Shown in pieces: positions 36,399 through 48,517 of a stretch of DNA of 64,000 nucleotides. The notes under the pieces are model-generated. The model saw only the letters and a list, made by a program, of their open reading frames with translations. It did no database searches and was not told where the DNA came from. Each line of letters starts with the position of its first letter. Position 1 is the first letter of the stretch. This DNA is from Microvirga aerophila (GTDB taxonomy: Bacteria > Pseudomonadota > Alphaproteobacteria > Rhizobiales > Beijerinckiaceae), in the NCBI RefSeq assembly GCF_003332305.1, contig NZ_QOIO01000007.1:85457-149456 (forward strand). Reading direction: 5' to 3'. Both the position numbers and the translations under genes were made by a program.

Positions 36399-37286
36399 AT
36401 GGCTATTGCGAGCATGACCGGCTTCGCCCGCGAAGCCGGCGTTACGGGTCCCTATCAATGGGCCTGGGAGATCAAGACCGTGAACGGACGGGGCCTCGAG
36501 GTCCGCGTACGCACACCGTCCGGCCTCGATTCCGTCGGCGAGGAGGCACGCAGCCAGATCCTCAAGGCTTTCACCCGAGGGCAGGGGCAACTCAACCTCA
36601 CGCTCGCCAAAGCCTCGTCTGCCCCGAAGCTGCGCGTCAACCAGGAGGTTCTGCACTCACTCATCGAGGCCGTCGGCAGCCTGACCCTGCCGGCCAATGT
36701 GCAGCCCGCTTCCCTTGATGGACTCCTGACCGTCCGCGGCGTGGTGGAACTCGATGACGATGCCGTCGATCCCGCGCAGGACCAGGCTCTCGTGGAGGCG
36801 CTCAAGGCCGGAATCCGCCCCTTGATCGATGATCTCAAGGCTGCACGGCGGGCCGAGGGGAAGGCATTGGCGGCCGTGCTTCTCCAGCACCTCGATTCCA
36901 TCGCTCACCTCGTGGACGAAGCGGATGCCGCGCCGGCCCGCAAGCCCGACGCCATCCGGGCCCGGCTGGAGGCTCAGATCGACGAACTGCTGGAAGGGAA
37001 GAATGCGCTTGATCCTGCGCGCCTGCACCAGGAGGCAGTTCTGATCGCCGCCCGCGCCGACATCCGCGAAGAACTCGACCGGCTGCGCGCCCATGTGGAG
37101 GCGGCCCGGACGATGCTCCAGGATGGCGGCGCTGTCGGGAGGCGGCTCGATTTCCTGTCTCAGGAGCTCGGGCGCGAGGCCAACACCCTGTGCGCCAAGG
37201 CCAATGACGTATCCCTGTCGCGGATCGGGCTTGACCTGAAAGCCGTGATCGAACAGTTCCGCGAACAGGTTCAGAATGTGGAGTGA
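36399..37286 (+). CDS. YicC/YloC family endoribonuclease
   Basis: A 295-residue protein opening MAIASMTGFAREAG, the invariant YicC start, with WEIKTVNGRGLEVRVR, a helical middle, and the conserved C-terminus LDFLSQELGREANTLCAKANDVSLSRIGLDLKAVIEQFREQVQNVE, shown here only to mark the family end. YicC proteins act as RNases in E. coli and B. subtilis. The ATG at 36399 has GAGG upstream; sequence before it is not conserved. Its stop overlaps the gmk start, so the two are coupled, a pairing seen widely in bacteria. Confidence 0.92.
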   Translation: MAIASMTGFAREAGVTGPYQWAWEIKTVNGRGLEVRVRTPSGLDSVGEEARSQILKAFTRGQGQLNLTLAKASSAPKLRVNQEVLHSLIEAVGSLTLPANVQPASLDGLLTVRGVVELDDDAVDPAQDQALVEALKAGIRPLIDDLKAARRAEGKALAAVLLQHLDSIAHLVDEADAAPARKPDAIRARLEAQIDELLEGKNALDPARLHQEAVLIAARADIREELDRLRAHVEAARTMLQDGGAVGRRLDFLSQELGREANTLCAKANDVSLSRIGLDLKAVIEQFREQVQNVE

Positions 37287-37939
37287 TGGAGTTGAGTGCA
37301 GTGGAATTGAAGCGGCGTGGGCTCTTGCTGATCCTGTCGTCTCCGTCGGGGGCGGGCAAATCCACCCTGACGCGCAACCTCGTCCGCGAGGACCGGGGGA
37401 TCCGCCTGTCGATCTCGGTCACGACCCGTCACAAACGTCCGTCCGAGATCAACGGCGTCCACTACAATTTCATGGAGAGCGTGCCCGATTTTGAGGAAAT
37501 GCGGGACCGTGGCGATCTTCTCGAATGGGCGCAGGTGCACGGAAACTACTACGGCACCCCGCGCAAGCCCGTCGAACAGGCCCTCGCCCGGGGCGAAGAC
37601 ATGATGTTCGACATCGACTGGCAGGGCACAAAGCAAATCGTCGAGAAGATGCGCTCCGATGTGGTGAGCGTGTTCATCCTCCCGCCCTCCATGGCAGAGC
37701 TGAAGGCAAGGCTGGAGCGACGGGCCGAGGATACGCCCGAGGTCATCGCCCGCCGCCTGCGCAACGCGCGGGACGAGATCGCCCAGTGGCAGGCCTACGA
37801 CTACGTTCTCATCAACGACGACCTCGACCGCACCTATGGCGACCTGAAGGCGATTCTGGCAGCCGAGCGCCTGCGCCGGGAACGGCAGGTCGAATTGGAG
37901 GGCTTCATCGACGGCCTCTTAGCAGTGCCGGCGGAATAG
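37286..37939 (+). CDS. gmk: Guanylate kinase
   Basis: A 217-residue nucleotide kinase with P-loop SSPSGAGKST (about 19-28), SVTTRHKRPSEINGVHY, and the GMP-binding HGNYYGTP. It phosphorylates GMP to GDP and so also supplies precursor for (p)ppGpp. The ATG overlaps the yicC stop (ATGA); a GTG one codon earlier is possible. It converges with rsmA across 49 nt with no obvious terminator. Confidence 0.97.
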   Translation: MELSAVELKRRGLLLILSSPSGAGKSTLTRNLVREDRGIRLSISVTTRHKRPSEINGVHYNFMESVPDFEEMRDRGDLLEWAQVHGNYYGTPRKPVEQALARGEDMMFDIDWQGTKQIVEKMRSDVVSVFILPPSMAELKARLERRAEDTPEVIARRLRNARDEIAQWQAYDYVLINDDLDRTYGDLKAILAAERLRRERQVELEGFIDGLLAVPAE

Positions 37940-37988
37940 GACCGAACGGCTGCTCGAAGCATGCGCTCAATCGGCGAAGGCAGGCGTG

Positions 37989-38843
37989 CTATGACGCTTT
38001 GATGCGATCGAGGGCGTTGGCCAAAGCAACATAGCCCTCGACGGGCACGTTCTCGGCACGTGTGGTCTCTTCGAGGCCAGCGGCGGTGATCATCGCAGAC
38101 GGGTCGGGCGTGACGGATTTGAGGCTCTGGCGCAGCATCTTGCGCCGCTGTCCAAAGGCCGCACGGGTAACCGCCTCGAGCGCGCCGATCCGGCAGGGCA
38201 GGGGCTCCGGCTTGGGCGTCAGGTGGACGATGCTCGACGTGATCTTGGGAGGCGGCACGAAGGCCGAGGGCGGCACGTCGAAGAGGATGCGCGCCTCCGT
38301 CCGCCAGCCACAGAGCACGCCCAGGCGGCCATAATCTTTCGGGTCGTTTTCGTCGGCGACAATGCGCTCCGCCACCTCGCGCTGGAACATTAGCGTGAGC
38401 GAGCTCCACCACGGCGGCCAGGCCTCGCCGGTGAGCCAGCCGGTCAGCAGGGCTGTGCCGACATTGTAGGGCAGGTTGGAGATGATCCGGGCCGTGCCCT
38501 CGCCGATCAAGGGCCTGGGATCGAACGCAAGGGCGTCCGCCTCGATGACCTCCAGCCGACTAGGATAGTGCGCGGCGATTTCCGCCAGCACCGGCATGCA
38601 CCGGGCATCCCGCTCGATGGCGATCACCTTCCGGGCGCCAGCCGCCAGGATGGCGCGGGTCAGGCCGCCGGGGCCGGGGCCCACCTCGACCACAGTGGCG
38701 TCTTCGAGGGAGCCCGCCGAGCGGGCAATCCGGCTCGTGAGATTGAGGTCGAACAGAAAGTTCTGACCCAGCGATTTCCTGGCCATGAGCCCGTGGGTGC
38801 GAACAACGTCCCGCAGGGGCGGCAGATCGTCGATCTGGCTCAT
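37989..38843 (-). CDS. rsmA: 16S rRNA (adenine1518-N6/adenine1519-N6)-dimethyltransferase
   Basis: A 284-residue Rossmann methyltransferase (also called KsgA): [10 protein letters not shown] at the N-terminus, the SAM-binding [23 protein letters not shown] and the target-adenine motif NLPYNVGT. The C-terminal helical part has [12 protein letters not shown]. It dimethylates two adenines in the 3' hairpin of 16S rRNA late in small-subunit assembly. It overlaps pdxA by 4 nt and is the last gene of the leftward lptF-lptG-lptD-pdxA-rsmA unit. Confidence 0.97.
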   Translation of the reverse strand: MSQIDDLPPLRDVVRTHGLMARKSLGQNFLFDLNLTSRIARSAGSLEDATVVEVGPGPGGLTRAILAAGARKVIAIERDARCMPVLAEIAAHYPSRLEVIEADALAFDPRPLIGEGTARIISNLPYNVGTALLTGWLTGEAWPPWWSSLTLMFQREVAERIVADENDPKDYGRLGVLCGWRTEARILFDVPPSAFVPPPKITSSIVHLTPKPEPLPCRIGALEAVTRAAFGQRRKMLRQSLKSVTPDPSAMITAAGLEETTRAENVPVEGYVALANALDRIKAS

Positions 38844-39862
38844 GGGCCGGCGTGCCCTGCGCCCAAGCGCGCCGCAAGCCTGAGCGCAGCCATCAGGCTG
38901 TCGGGCCGCGCAATGCCCTTTCCGGCAATGTCGAAGGCCGTGCCGTGGTCCGGCGACGTACGCACGAAGGGAAGGCCAAGGGTCACGTTGACCCCCTCGT
39001 CGAATGCGATGGTCTTGATCGGGATCAGCGCCTGATCGTGATACATAGCGAGCGCCGCATCATAGCGTCTGCGGGCGCGGGGGTGGAACATGGTGTCGGC
39101 AGGCAGCGGCCCTGAAGCGTCGATGCCCTCTGCACGCAAGGTCTCGATGGCTGGGGCGATGATGGTGCTGTCTTCGGACCCCATGGCTCCGTTTTCCCCG
39201 GCATGCGGATTGAGGCCGGCGAGGGCCAGGCGCGGATGAGGAATGCCGAACCGGTCCTTCAGTTCCCGCGCCACGATCCGAGCCGTCAGAACGATCAGCT
39301 CCGGGGTCAGGGCTGCGGGTACAGAGGACAACGGGATATGCACCGTGACCGGAACAACCGCCAGTTCTTCGCTCCATAGCATCATGACCGGGTGAGGGGG
39401 CGGGCCTCCCGGCTCCGCTGCCAGGGCCGCCAGAAACTCCGTATGGCCCGGATGGCGAAAGCCCGCCTCGTAGAGCACATGCTTTGCGATGGGATTGGTG
39501 ACAAGCGCTGCGGCGCGGCCATCGCGGACCAGCTGCACGGCGGTCTCGATGGATTCGATCACGGAATGCGCATAGGCAGGATCGGGCTTGCCCGGGATAG
39601 CGGACACAGCAGCCTTAAGGGGAATGACCGGCAATGCCCGGTCGAAAACCGAGCGCGCCTCAGCCGGTTCGACCGAAGCGATGGGAACATCCCATCCTTG
39701 TGACTGTGCCACGCGACCGAGATGATCCGGATCGGAAACAACCGCGAAAGGCGGCAATGACACCTCGTTCCGTTTCAGCCAAGCGCTGAGGGTCAGCTCG
39801 GGACCGATCCCGCCGGGATCGCCCTGGGTCAGCAGGAGAGGGACCTCACAAGGACCCGTCAC
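38840..39862 (-). CDS. pdxA: 4-hydroxythreonine-4-phosphate dehydrogenase
   Basis: A 340-residue enzyme of pyridoxal phosphate synthesis with [10 protein letters not shown] at the start, the metal-ligand histidines in [10 protein letters not shown] and [10 protein letters not shown], and [18 protein letters not shown]. It oxidises 4-phosphohydroxy-threonine. Its start overlaps the lptD stop by 4 nt and its stop overlaps the rsmA start by 4 nt, so translation is coupled along the unit. A surA gene, often found between lptD and pdxA in relatives, is not present. Confidence 0.97.
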   Translation of the reverse strand: MTGPCEVPLLLTQGDPGGIGPELTLSAWLKRNEVSLPPFAVVSDPDHLGRVAQSQGWDVPIASVEPAEARSVFDRALPVIPLKAAVSAIPGKPDPAYAHSVIESIETAVQLVRDGRAAALVTNPIAKHVLYEAGFRHPGHTEFLAALAAEPGGPPPHPVMMLWSEELAVVPVTVHIPLSSVPAALTPELIVLTARIVARELKDRFGIPHPRLALAGLNPHAGENGAMGSEDSTIIAPAIETLRAEGIDASGPLPADTMFHPRARRRYDAALAMYHDQALIPIKTIAFDEGVNVTLGLPFVRTSPDHGTAFDIAGKGIARPDSLMAALRLAARLGAGHAGP

Positions 39863-42405
39863 TGAGCCGAGACGCCCTCTTGCCCCGTGTCGGATCCACC
39901 GAGGTTCTGGTTGAACTCGACCTCACCGAGGGTGCGCAGCTCGAGGCGGAGCAGGACGGTATGGTTCCGGTCCCTTTCGCCCGACGTGACCGCAAGATCG
40001 CGCGGCGCCACCGAGTAGTTGATCGAGAAGGTCGTGCACTCGTCGATATATCCCAAGCCCAACGACATGGAGCTCACATAGGCAGAATCGGTGCCGTTAT
40101 AGACCGCATTCACCGGATCGAGAGCGTACTGAGTAGCAAATGTATCGCGCGCCAGGAGGTAGCGGTCGAGATCGAGGAGGACGGAACCCGACACATACCA
40201 GTTCGGGGTTACGTTCCAGCGCGCGCTCGCCAGAATGCCTTCGCGACGGTGGTCGAAGCCCATCTGCGGCTGAGCCTCATAGCGGGCATAGGTGAGCGAG
40301 GTTGAGAATGGCAGGTAGGGGGCGAAGTTCGCCGTCAGGCCTGCCTCGATGCGATTGATCCCGAAATCCTCCTGGTCGAACCGCGCACGCGTCACGAAGG
40401 AGAAATTCGCGTTCGGGGCAATCTGGAACCGGCCCACATAATCGGACGCTCGGGAATCGAGCCCTGAATCCGGGCCGACATTGGCCAGGTCGCCCTGCCG
40501 GAAGGAGTTGCGCCCGGCGAGCTGGTAGGATTGGCCGAACAGCAGGTTCGCGTAGAAGCCGTCGGCACCCGTAACGGTGTATTGAAGGCCCACATTGGCC
40601 CGCACGCCGCCTTCGGCGCGGTCGTAGCCCGAGAACTTGTCCCAATCGAACAGCGAGGTGTCGTCGAACACGAGGCTTTGGGCGTCTTCGTTCGGCAGGT
40701 GGCCGATCCGGGTCTCGTTCGGACGGGCGATCACCTGCGCGATTGGCTCCAGGATCTGCGTGCCAGAGGTGCCGAGATCGGCCACGAACGGGAACCGGTA
40801 TTCCAGGCCGATGGCCGGCATGGCGCGGAACATGTAGTCGTCGTCCCCGCCGAGGAAGTTCGCAAGCTCGATGTTCTGGTAGCCGTTGAAATCAGGAGCG
40901 ATCCAGAATTGATCGGCGCGCAGATAGGCGAACGGCGTCCAGACCTGGCCCGCCGGATCCACGAATTCGCGCCGCCAGGACACGTTGACCGAGGCGCGGG
41001 AGGTGGAACCACTGATGCCGCGAACCAGGCACGAGCCACGCTGGAAGATCGCGCAGGTCTCATAGAGCCCAAAGAGATAGGTCTGCTGCTCCGGGATTTC
41101 CTGGAACTGTGCCGCTTCACGCGACAGGCTCGTCACGTTCACGTCGATGGAGAGTTCGCCGCCGAAGGCCTCGGGCGTGACGCGCTTGTTGTAGTCCAGC
41201 ACCGGATGAACAACCGGCTGCTGCTTTTGCCAGTCGCTGGTCGAGAGGCCTTGGAAATAATAGCCTCGAACATCGAAGAACGAGCGATCGCCCTGGCCCT
41301 GCAGGAAGATGGTCGAAATCGATTCCTTGACGTAGAGCGAGCTGAGGCTTTCGCTGCGGATGCGATAGTTCGACAGGAACCACTTGTCGGACAGCAGCGC
41401 GATGTCCCAGCCCCATTTCCAGTGCTGGTTGATGTTGAACACGCCGGTCGATTCCAGCGAGCCGCGATGTTCGCGATCTCCTGCCCCATATGGGCCGGGT
41501 AGGAACGCGTCGGAATCTAGCTGCGAAATGCCCGCGGCGCGGATGTTGTAGGCGCCGGTTTCGAGGCGGTGCCGCCACTCGACTTGGCCCAGGAGGCCCT
41601 GCCGACTCAGGACGGTGGGCGACACGGTCAGGTCGTAGTTGGGAGCAATCGCCCAGAAGAACGGAACCTGCAGCCCGACGCCGAGGCTCGACGAATAGAC
41701 GTAGCGCGGGGCAAGGAAGCCCGTCTTGCGCTTGACCGTCGGATCCGGCGTCCAGAAATATGGCATGTAGGCGACCGGAAGACCGAAGATCTCTACCGTC
41801 GCGTCTTCGTAGTAGATCGTCTGCTCGCTATTGTTGTGAATGATCTTGGCGGCCCTGACCTGCCACAGCGGAGGCCTCTCCGGATTGTCCTGGCAGGGCT
41901 CGCAGGCCGTGTAGGTGCCGCGTTCGAACGTTGTCGTTTCGCCTTCCGAACGCTCGGCGCGCGGCGACGAGAAGCGGGTGGTCAGCGGCCGGCCTTGGTC
42001 CACGCTGGTTTGAACTACCCGCAGGGAGTTGATGAAGCCGCTCTTGAAATCGTCCGTCAGCTCGAATCGGTCGCCGGTGACGATCGCGCCGCTCGCATCG
42101 GTCAGGCGCGCATTACCCTCGGCGTAGACCCGGCCGGTATTGCGGTCATAGGTGACCCGGTCGGCCTGAAGGGTCCGACCCTGATAGTTCATCTGAACGT
42201 CGCCGGAGGCCGCGATCGTGTTGGCGTCGTTGTTGTAAAGGATTTCCTTGGCGTCGACGAGAAGCCGATCCTGTCCCGAGCCGGCCTGAGCTTTGGCGCC
42301 GATCGATTCGTTAAGGGTTTGCGCAAGGGCAGGCACAGACCCGGCGGCACAAAGAAGCGCCACCGCGACCGCAGACATTGCGATCGTTGCCTTGACCCTT
42401 TCCAT
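39859..42405 (-). CDS. lptD: LPS-assembly protein LptD
   Basis: An 848-residue outer-membrane protein with a signal peptide (ending PALAQ near residue 29). A periplasmic OstA/LptA-like beta-jellyroll domain follows (about 40-200: [29 protein letters not shown] repeats), then a large beta-barrel. With LptE it inserts lipopolysaccharide into the outer leaflet. The start is the ATG at 42405 with GGGGAG upstream; GTG 42411 is an alternative. It lies 34 nt after lptG and overlaps pdxA by 4 nt. Few Cys residues are present, as in other alphaproteobacterial LptD proteins. Confidence 0.95.
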   Translation of the reverse strand: MERVKATIAMSAVAVALLCAAGSVPALAQTLNESIGAKAQAGSGQDRLLVDAKEILYNNDANTIAASGDVQMNYQGRTLQADRVTYDRNTGRVYAEGNARLTDASGAIVTGDRFELTDDFKSGFINSLRVVQTSVDQGRPLTTRFSSPRAERSEGETTTFERGTYTACEPCQDNPERPPLWQVRAAKIIHNNSEQTIYYEDATVEIFGLPVAYMPYFWTPDPTVKRKTGFLAPRYVYSSSLGVGLQVPFFWAIAPNYDLTVSPTVLSRQGLLGQVEWRHRLETGAYNIRAAGISQLDSDAFLPGPYGAGDREHRGSLESTGVFNINQHWKWGWDIALLSDKWFLSNYRIRSESLSSLYVKESISTIFLQGQGDRSFFDVRGYYFQGLSTSDWQKQQPVVHPVLDYNKRVTPEAFGGELSIDVNVTSLSREAAQFQEIPEQQTYLFGLYETCAIFQRGSCLVRGISGSTSRASVNVSWRREFVDPAGQVWTPFAYLRADQFWIAPDFNGYQNIELANFLGGDDDYMFRAMPAIGLEYRFPFVADLGTSGTQILEPIAQVIARPNETRIGHLPNEDAQSLVFDDTSLFDWDKFSGYDRAEGGVRANVGLQYTVTGADGFYANLLFGQSYQLAGRNSFRQGDLANVGPDSGLDSRASDYVGRFQIAPNANFSFVTRARFDQEDFGINRIEAGLTANFAPYLPFSTSLTYARYEAQPQMGFDHRREGILASARWNVTPNWYVSGSVLLDLDRYLLARDTFATQYALDPVNAVYNGTDSAYVSSMSLGLGYIDECTTFSINYSVAPRDLAVTSGERDRNHTVLLRLELRTLGEVEFNQNLGGSDTGQEGVSAQ

Positions 42406-42439
42406 GCCCACTCCCCACCGAGCCCCGTGTCGAGAACGG

Positions 42440-43525
42440 TCAGCCGTCCTCTTGGTACAACAGGGCCAAAGTCCCTAACAAACTGCCTACTACAGCAGGA
42501 AACCAGGCAGCAACAACCGAACTGATGATTCCGGCTGCCCCAAGCTCTACCATTAGTTCCGTCGCGACATAAAGCATGAAGCCGGCGGCGACGCCACCCA
42601 GAACCATTGCCGCTACACCGCCAAATCGAAAGAATCTTAACGACACGGAGGCCGCGACGAAAACCATTGCAATGAAAAGCAATGGGCGGGCCAGGAGCAC
42701 GTCGTAATGGAGCCGGTAGGCTGTGGTATTTATGTCAGCCTGCTCCATTCTTTCGATGGTTTGCTTGAGGTTCCAGAACGGAACCGCGTCAGGGGCGATG
42801 AAGCTCTGCTTCACCTGGGTCGGCTCGAGGCTGGAGGCGACCACGAAGCGGTCGTAGGAATGCGGCTCTTCGGTCGCACTGAGGACCCGGGCCTGGGCGA
42901 GTTCCCAGAAGCCCTCATGCAAGGTCGCTTCCTTGGCCTCGATTCGGTGCGAGAACGCGCCCGCGGGATCGAAGGCATAGACGGTCACCCCGGTGATCGT
43001 CGCGGTGTTGTTGATCGACCCTTCCGCGCGGAAGATGGCCTGCCCGTCCGTACTCTTCTGGCGGATCCAGATCGGCTTTTCGCTCTTTTGTGCGGACGTG
43101 CTGAAAACACGGGATTCCAGGTCGGAAGCGTGCTGCTTCAGCATGGCCGAGACCGGATTGTAGACCATGATCGACAGAAGCCCGATCGCAAGAGCCACGA
43201 AAAGCCCCGGCTGGAGGAACTGCCATGCGGAAATCCCGGCCGCCCGGGCAATCACCAGCTCGAGCTTGCGACTGAGCTGGAGGAGGGCCGCCATGCTGCC
43301 GAACAGGATAGCGAATGGCATGACCTGCTCAGCGATGGACGGTGTCCTGAACAGGGCGAGCTGAGCGATCACGCCCGGGGTCGCGCCCTCGGTGTCGCCG
43401 GCCCGGCGCATGAGTTCCACGAAATCGAGGGTGTAGATCAGGGTAAAAACGGTCGCGAAGACGAGAAAAATCGTCTTCAGGAACTGCCTGGAAAAATAAC
43501 GCCCGAGCGTTGCGCCGATCAGCAT
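42440..43525 (-). CDS. lptG: LPS export ABC transporter permease LptG
   Basis: A 361-residue permease with three N-terminal membrane segments, a periplasmic beta-jellyroll (about 130-270) and three C-terminal segments, the LptF/LptG pattern. LGRYFSRQFLKTI opens it, and LYTLDFVELMRRAG-like and QVMPFAILFGSMAALLQLSRKLEL segments contain the coupling helix region. It starts 2 nt after the lptF stop. With LptF and LptB2 it extracts LPS from the inner membrane. LptB is not in the window. The in-frame extension over lptF is not coding. Confidence 0.94.
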   Translation of the reverse strand: MLIGATLGRYFSRQFLKTIFLVFATVFTLIYTLDFVELMRRAGDTEGATPGVIAQLALFRTPSIAEQVMPFAILFGSMAALLQLSRKLELVIARAAGISAWQFLQPGLFVALAIGLLSIMVYNPVSAMLKQHASDLESRVFSTSAQKSEKPIWIRQKSTDGQAIFRAEGSINNTATITGVTVYAFDPAGAFSHRIEAKEATLHEGFWELAQARVLSATEEPHSYDRFVVASSLEPTQVKQSFIAPDAVPFWNLKQTIERMEQADINTTAYRLHYDVLLARPLLFIAMVFVAASVSLRFFRFGGVAAMVLGGVAAGFMLYVATELMVELGAAGIISSVVAAWFPAVVGSLLGTLALLYQEDG

Positions 43526-43527
43526 GC

Positions 43528-44691
43528 TCAAGCCTTCTGAGAGTTCGAGGGACGGGACGGGAACGCGATGCGGCCTAACAGGGCGCCGGCCTTGGCCCTG
43601 ATCGACCTGAGGGTCGCGCCTTGCAGGATCAGCATGAGGGAGATCGCGATCGCCAGGAGGGGAATGCCATAGACGGCGACGACCGCCGCCGGTGTTCGCA
43701 CTACGGCGCTCGAGGCCGCGAAGCCGGCAATTCTCAGCACGATCACGCCAACGACCGCAGCCGCGATGGAGAGGCCGCGCCCTTGACGGGTCGTCCGCGG
43801 ATCGCCCAGGGCCGCGAAGGCGATTGCCACCATGGCCAGGGGATAGAGCCACGACGAGAGCCTGTCATGCAATTCGGCCCTGAACCGGCCCGGCTGCATC
43901 TGGTAGAAAGTTTCGGCCTTGTCCGGAAAGATCAGCTGGGTCGTACTGCGCTCGCGCGGCTTGTAGGTGATTGTACTGTCCTCGTTGTTGAAGGCGTTCA
44001 GATCGACCGCGTAACGCTCGAAAGCCACGATCGAGGAGTCCCGACTGTTCGGCTCCTTTCTCTGAATGCTTCCCTTCTCGAGGACCAGATAGGCCTGCCC
44101 GTTGTTCTCGACGGTTTGGCCGCGCTCGGCCAGGTACACGACCACCTTGTCCTTGTTGCGCTGGTCTTCCATGAAGATCCCCAGCAGAGCGTCGCCCGAC
44201 CGCTCCCGGTAATGGAACGTGATGCCGTTATCGAGGGTGATGAACTGGCCTTCCTTGGCCATGGTTGCGACGAAATCCGCGCGGATCTTCGTGACGAGAT
44301 TGCGCATCTCCTGGAAGCTCGCCGGCATGACGTAAACGGTGATCATGCCCACCGCGAGGCACACGAAGGCCGCCAGGGTGAGGAACGGTCTCATGAGCCG
44401 CAACGGCCGCATTCCTGCGGCGCTCATGACGATCAGCTCGGAGTCGCTGTTCAGTTTGTTGAGCGCGTAAAGGGTCGCGATGAAGAGGGCGACCGGCGAG
44501 ATGACGCTGATCAGTGCCGGCAGGGACAGACCCGTGACTGTCAGAAAGATGAGCACTGTCTGTCCCTTGCCGGTGAGGAGGTCCAGCTCGCGCAAGGCCT
44601 GCGTGACCCAGATGACCCCTGTCAGGGCGACGAGGCATGAGACGAAGGCCGTAAAGGCGTTTCTGAGGATGTAGCGTTCGAGAAGGGTCAT
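43528..44691 (-). CDS. lptF: LPS export ABC transporter permease LptF
   Basis: A 387-residue permease of the same fold as LptG: MTLLERYILRNAFTAF at the start, first membrane block to about residue 120, periplasmic jellyroll (about 130-280, with ITLDNGITFHYRER), last block from about 290. SELIVMSAAGMRPLRL is the conserved cytoplasmic coupling segment. It is the first gene of the leftward LPS-transport unit and diverges from pepA across 195 nt. AAAGG precedes the ATG at 44691; an upstream in-frame extension lacks support. Confidence 0.94.
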   Translation of the reverse strand: MTLLERYILRNAFTAFVSCLVALTGVIWVTQALRELDLLTGKGQTVLIFLTVTGLSLPALISVISPVALFIATLYALNKLNSDSELIVMSAAGMRPLRLMRPFLTLAAFVCLAVGMITVYVMPASFQEMRNLVTKIRADFVATMAKEGQFITLDNGITFHYRERSGDALLGIFMEDQRNKDKVVVYLAERGQTVENNGQAYLVLEKGSIQRKEPNSRDSSIVAFERYAVDLNAFNNEDSTITYKPRERSTTQLIFPDKAETFYQMQPGRFRAELHDRLSSWLYPLAMVAIAFAALGDPRTTRQGRGLSIAAAVVGVIVLRIAGFAASSAVVRTPAAVVAVYGIPLLAIAISLMLILQGATLRSIRAKAGALLGRIAFPSRPSNSQKA

Positions 44692-44886
44692 GAAGCCTTT
44701 CGCCTTTGGGCATTCCGGCCCTGGGTACCTTGTCACATGAACACAGGCAAGGCCGGCCCGTTTGCCGCCAGCTTGAGAATATGCGCATCCGCGGTAAAGC
44801 CCGCGTGATCCGGCGTCTGATTTGCTGTATGTCACCAAGTCGCAGCCGGCGGAGCCGGCCACCTACAGCTCAATTGAGAGGGTTTC

Positions 44887-46380
<1,494 letters not shown>

Positions 46381-46439
46381 TGGAAGCCGGACAAGACTTG
46401 TCCGCCATTGTCCTCTGGCGCAGCGGAATGTGAGCGCCG

Positions 46440-46892
46440 ATGGCGGAAGTCCTTTTCTATCACCTCCAGAACCAGCCTCTGGAAGCCGTTCTCCCGATGC
46501 TCCTGCAGAAGACGCTGGAGCGGGACTGGCGGGCAGTGGTCCAGGTCACGACCGAGGAGCGGCTCGCTGCCCTCGACGACCACCTCTGGACCTTTACGGA
46601 TGAAAGCTTTCTGCCCCACGGCACGGATCGTGAGGCCCATGCGGCGGATCAGCCCATCTTGATCACGCTCGCCGGCCAGAACCCGAACGGAGCCTCCATC
46701 CGTTTTCTCGCGGAAGGCGCCGACCTGCCGGAGGATATCGCGGCCTATCAGCGGATCGCGATCCTGTTCGACGGCAACGACGTCCAGGCTCTCGCCCTTG
46801 CGCGCGATCAGTGGCGCAGAGTGAAGGAGGGCGGCCATGACGCGACCTATTGGCAGCAGGACGAGATGGGCCGCTGGCAGCGCAAAGCCTGA
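46440..46892 (+). CDS. holC: DNA polymerase III chi subunit
   Basis: A 150-residue protein starting MAEVLFYHLQNQPLEAVLP, with the chi-type Rossmann-like fold: VVQVTTEERLAALDDHLWTFTDESFLPHG and RIAILFDGNDVQALALARDQW. Chi links the clamp loader to single-stranded DNA-binding protein. It is downstream of pepA on the same strand. The C-terminus YWQQDEMGRWQRKA matches alphaproteobacterial HolC. Confidence 0.94.
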   Translation: MAEVLFYHLQNQPLEAVLPMLLQKTLERDWRAVVQVTTEERLAALDDHLWTFTDESFLPHGTDREAHAADQPILITLAGQNPNGASIRFLAEGADLPEDIAAYQRIAILFDGNDVQALALARDQWRRVKEGGHDATYWQQDEMGRWQRKA

Positions 46893-46952
46893 GGTCACCC
46901 GGATGTGACTTGGCACAGGCCGCTTGTGTCCCATTTGCTGGGGGCCATGAGG

Positions 46953-48512
46953 ATGTCCACTATGATCCGGATCTCGCGTCTGTCTCTGCTCGCCGCACTG
47001 TGCCTATCCGTCACGATGCCCATTGGAGCGCAAGCTCAGGAGGCGAGGGGACGGGAGCAGGCAGCCGAGCGGCAGGAGCCGCGCCGTCCCTCTGAGCCGC
47101 AGCGCCTGCCGGCTGAATCCGTTACCCGTCACACCATTGAGCTCCCCGGCCGCACGATTCGCCTAACCGCGACTGCCGGAGCCCTGACCCTGACCGATCC
47201 TCAGGGAGCGCCGCAGGCCGAGATCGGATTCACGGCCTATGTCCGGGACGACACCGAAGCGGCCACGAGGCCTGTCACCTTTGCGGTGAATGGAGGGCCC
47301 GGAGCCTCCTCGGCCTATCTCAACCTTCTCGCCATCGGACCCTGGCGGCTCCCGCTGGATGGACCGGCCATTAGCCCGTCGGCTCCGCCGAACCTGGTCC
47401 CGAATGCCGAAACATGGCTCGATTTCACGGATCTGATTTTCATCGATCCTCCAGGAACGGGCTATAGCCGCGTCCTGGGCGGCGATCAGGTGCGGGAGCG
47501 CTTCTATTCGGTCCAGGGTGACATTGACGGTCTTGCGGCCGTCATCATGCGCTGGCTCAAGGAGAAGGATCGCCTTCGGTCCCCGAAGTTCTTCGCGGGC
47601 GAGAGCTATGGCGGGTTCCGGGGGCCGCTGCTGGCGCAGAAGCTTCAAAGCGATCAGGGCATCGGCTTCAGCGGGCTGGTTCTCGTCTCGCCGGTTCTGG
47701 ATTTCGCCTGGATCGAGCATGACGCCAGCGAAGCCCTGGCCAATTCGGCGCGGCTTCCATCGCTTGCCGCCGCCGCCTTGGCCCGCAAGGGCCCGGTCAC
47801 CCGGGAAGCGCTGCGCGACGTCGAGCGCTATGCATCGGGCGAGTATCTCGTCGATCTGATCAGAGGGCCACGGGACAGGGAGGCGGTGGAGCGGGTCAGC
47901 CGGCGAGTGGCCGAGCTGACAGGGCTCGATCCCCAGCTTACGCGACGTCTCGCCGGGCGCATCGACATGCGCACGGTGCAGAAGGAACTGCGACGCGACG
48001 AACAGCAGATCGTCAGCGCCTACGACACGGACGTGGCGACCGCCGATCCCAACCCGAATTCCAATACCGGTCGGTTCGAAGATTCGGTGCTCGACGCTAT
48101 GACGGCGCCTCTCACCAGCGCCGTCATTCATCACCTGACCACGACGCTGAACTATAAGACGGAGGGGCGATACAATCTCCTCAACGGATCAGTGAACGGG
48201 GCGTGGCGCTGGGGCAACGGCCGACAGGCCCCGGAGAACCTGGAGGAGTTGCGGCAGGCCATGGCTCTCGACGGGAATCTGCAGGTTCTCGTCGTCCATG
48301 GTTTTACCGATCTGGTGACGCCCTATTACGCGTCTCAGCTTCTGATCGACCAGATGCCTGAGATCGGTCCCCAGCAGCGTTTGGCGCTCAAGGTTTACGA
48401 GGGCGGCCACATGTTCTATTCGCGCCAGGGATCGCGCCAGGCTTTCCGGGCCGACGCGCAGCGGCTCTATGAGGATGCCCTGCGGGCGCGGGCGACGGAT
48501 AACAAGGATTGA
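46953..48512 (+). CDS. Secreted serine carboxypeptidase, peptidase S10 family
   Basis: About 519 residues with a signal peptide (SRLSLLAALCLSVTMPIGAQAQ) and a basic, Pro/Glu-rich linker. The S10 fold follows: FAVNGGPGASSAYLNLLAIGP, the nucleophile in FAGESYGGFRGP, Asp in VVHGFTDLVTP and His in YEGGHMFYSR. It should release C-terminal amino acids from peptides in the periplasm. Several ATGs cluster at the start; 46953 sits 8 nt from GGGGG and is chosen. The lipoprotein gene begins 6 nt after the stop, so they are co-transcribed. Confidence 0.9.
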   Translation: MSTMIRISRLSLLAALCLSVTMPIGAQAQEARGREQAAERQEPRRPSEPQRLPAESVTRHTIELPGRTIRLTATAGALTLTDPQGAPQAEIGFTAYVRDDTEAATRPVTFAVNGGPGASSAYLNLLAIGPWRLPLDGPAISPSAPPNLVPNAETWLDFTDLIFIDPPGTGYSRVLGGDQVRERFYSVQGDIDGLAAVIMRWLKEKDRLRSPKFFAGESYGGFRGPLLAQKLQSDQGIGFSGLVLVSPVLDFAWIEHDASEALANSARLPSLAAAALARKGPVTREALRDVERYASGEYLVDLIRGPRDREAVERVSRRVAELTGLDPQLTRRLAGRIDMRTVQKELRRDEQQIVSAYDTDVATADPNPNSNTGRFEDSVLDAMTAPLTSAVIHHLTTTLNYKTEGRYNLLNGSVNGAWRWGNGRQAPENLEELRQAMALDGNLQVLVVHGFTDLVTPYYASQLLIDQMPEIGPQQRLALKVYEGGHMFYSRQGSRQAFRADAQRLYEDALRARATDNKD

Positions 48513-48517
48513 ACAGC

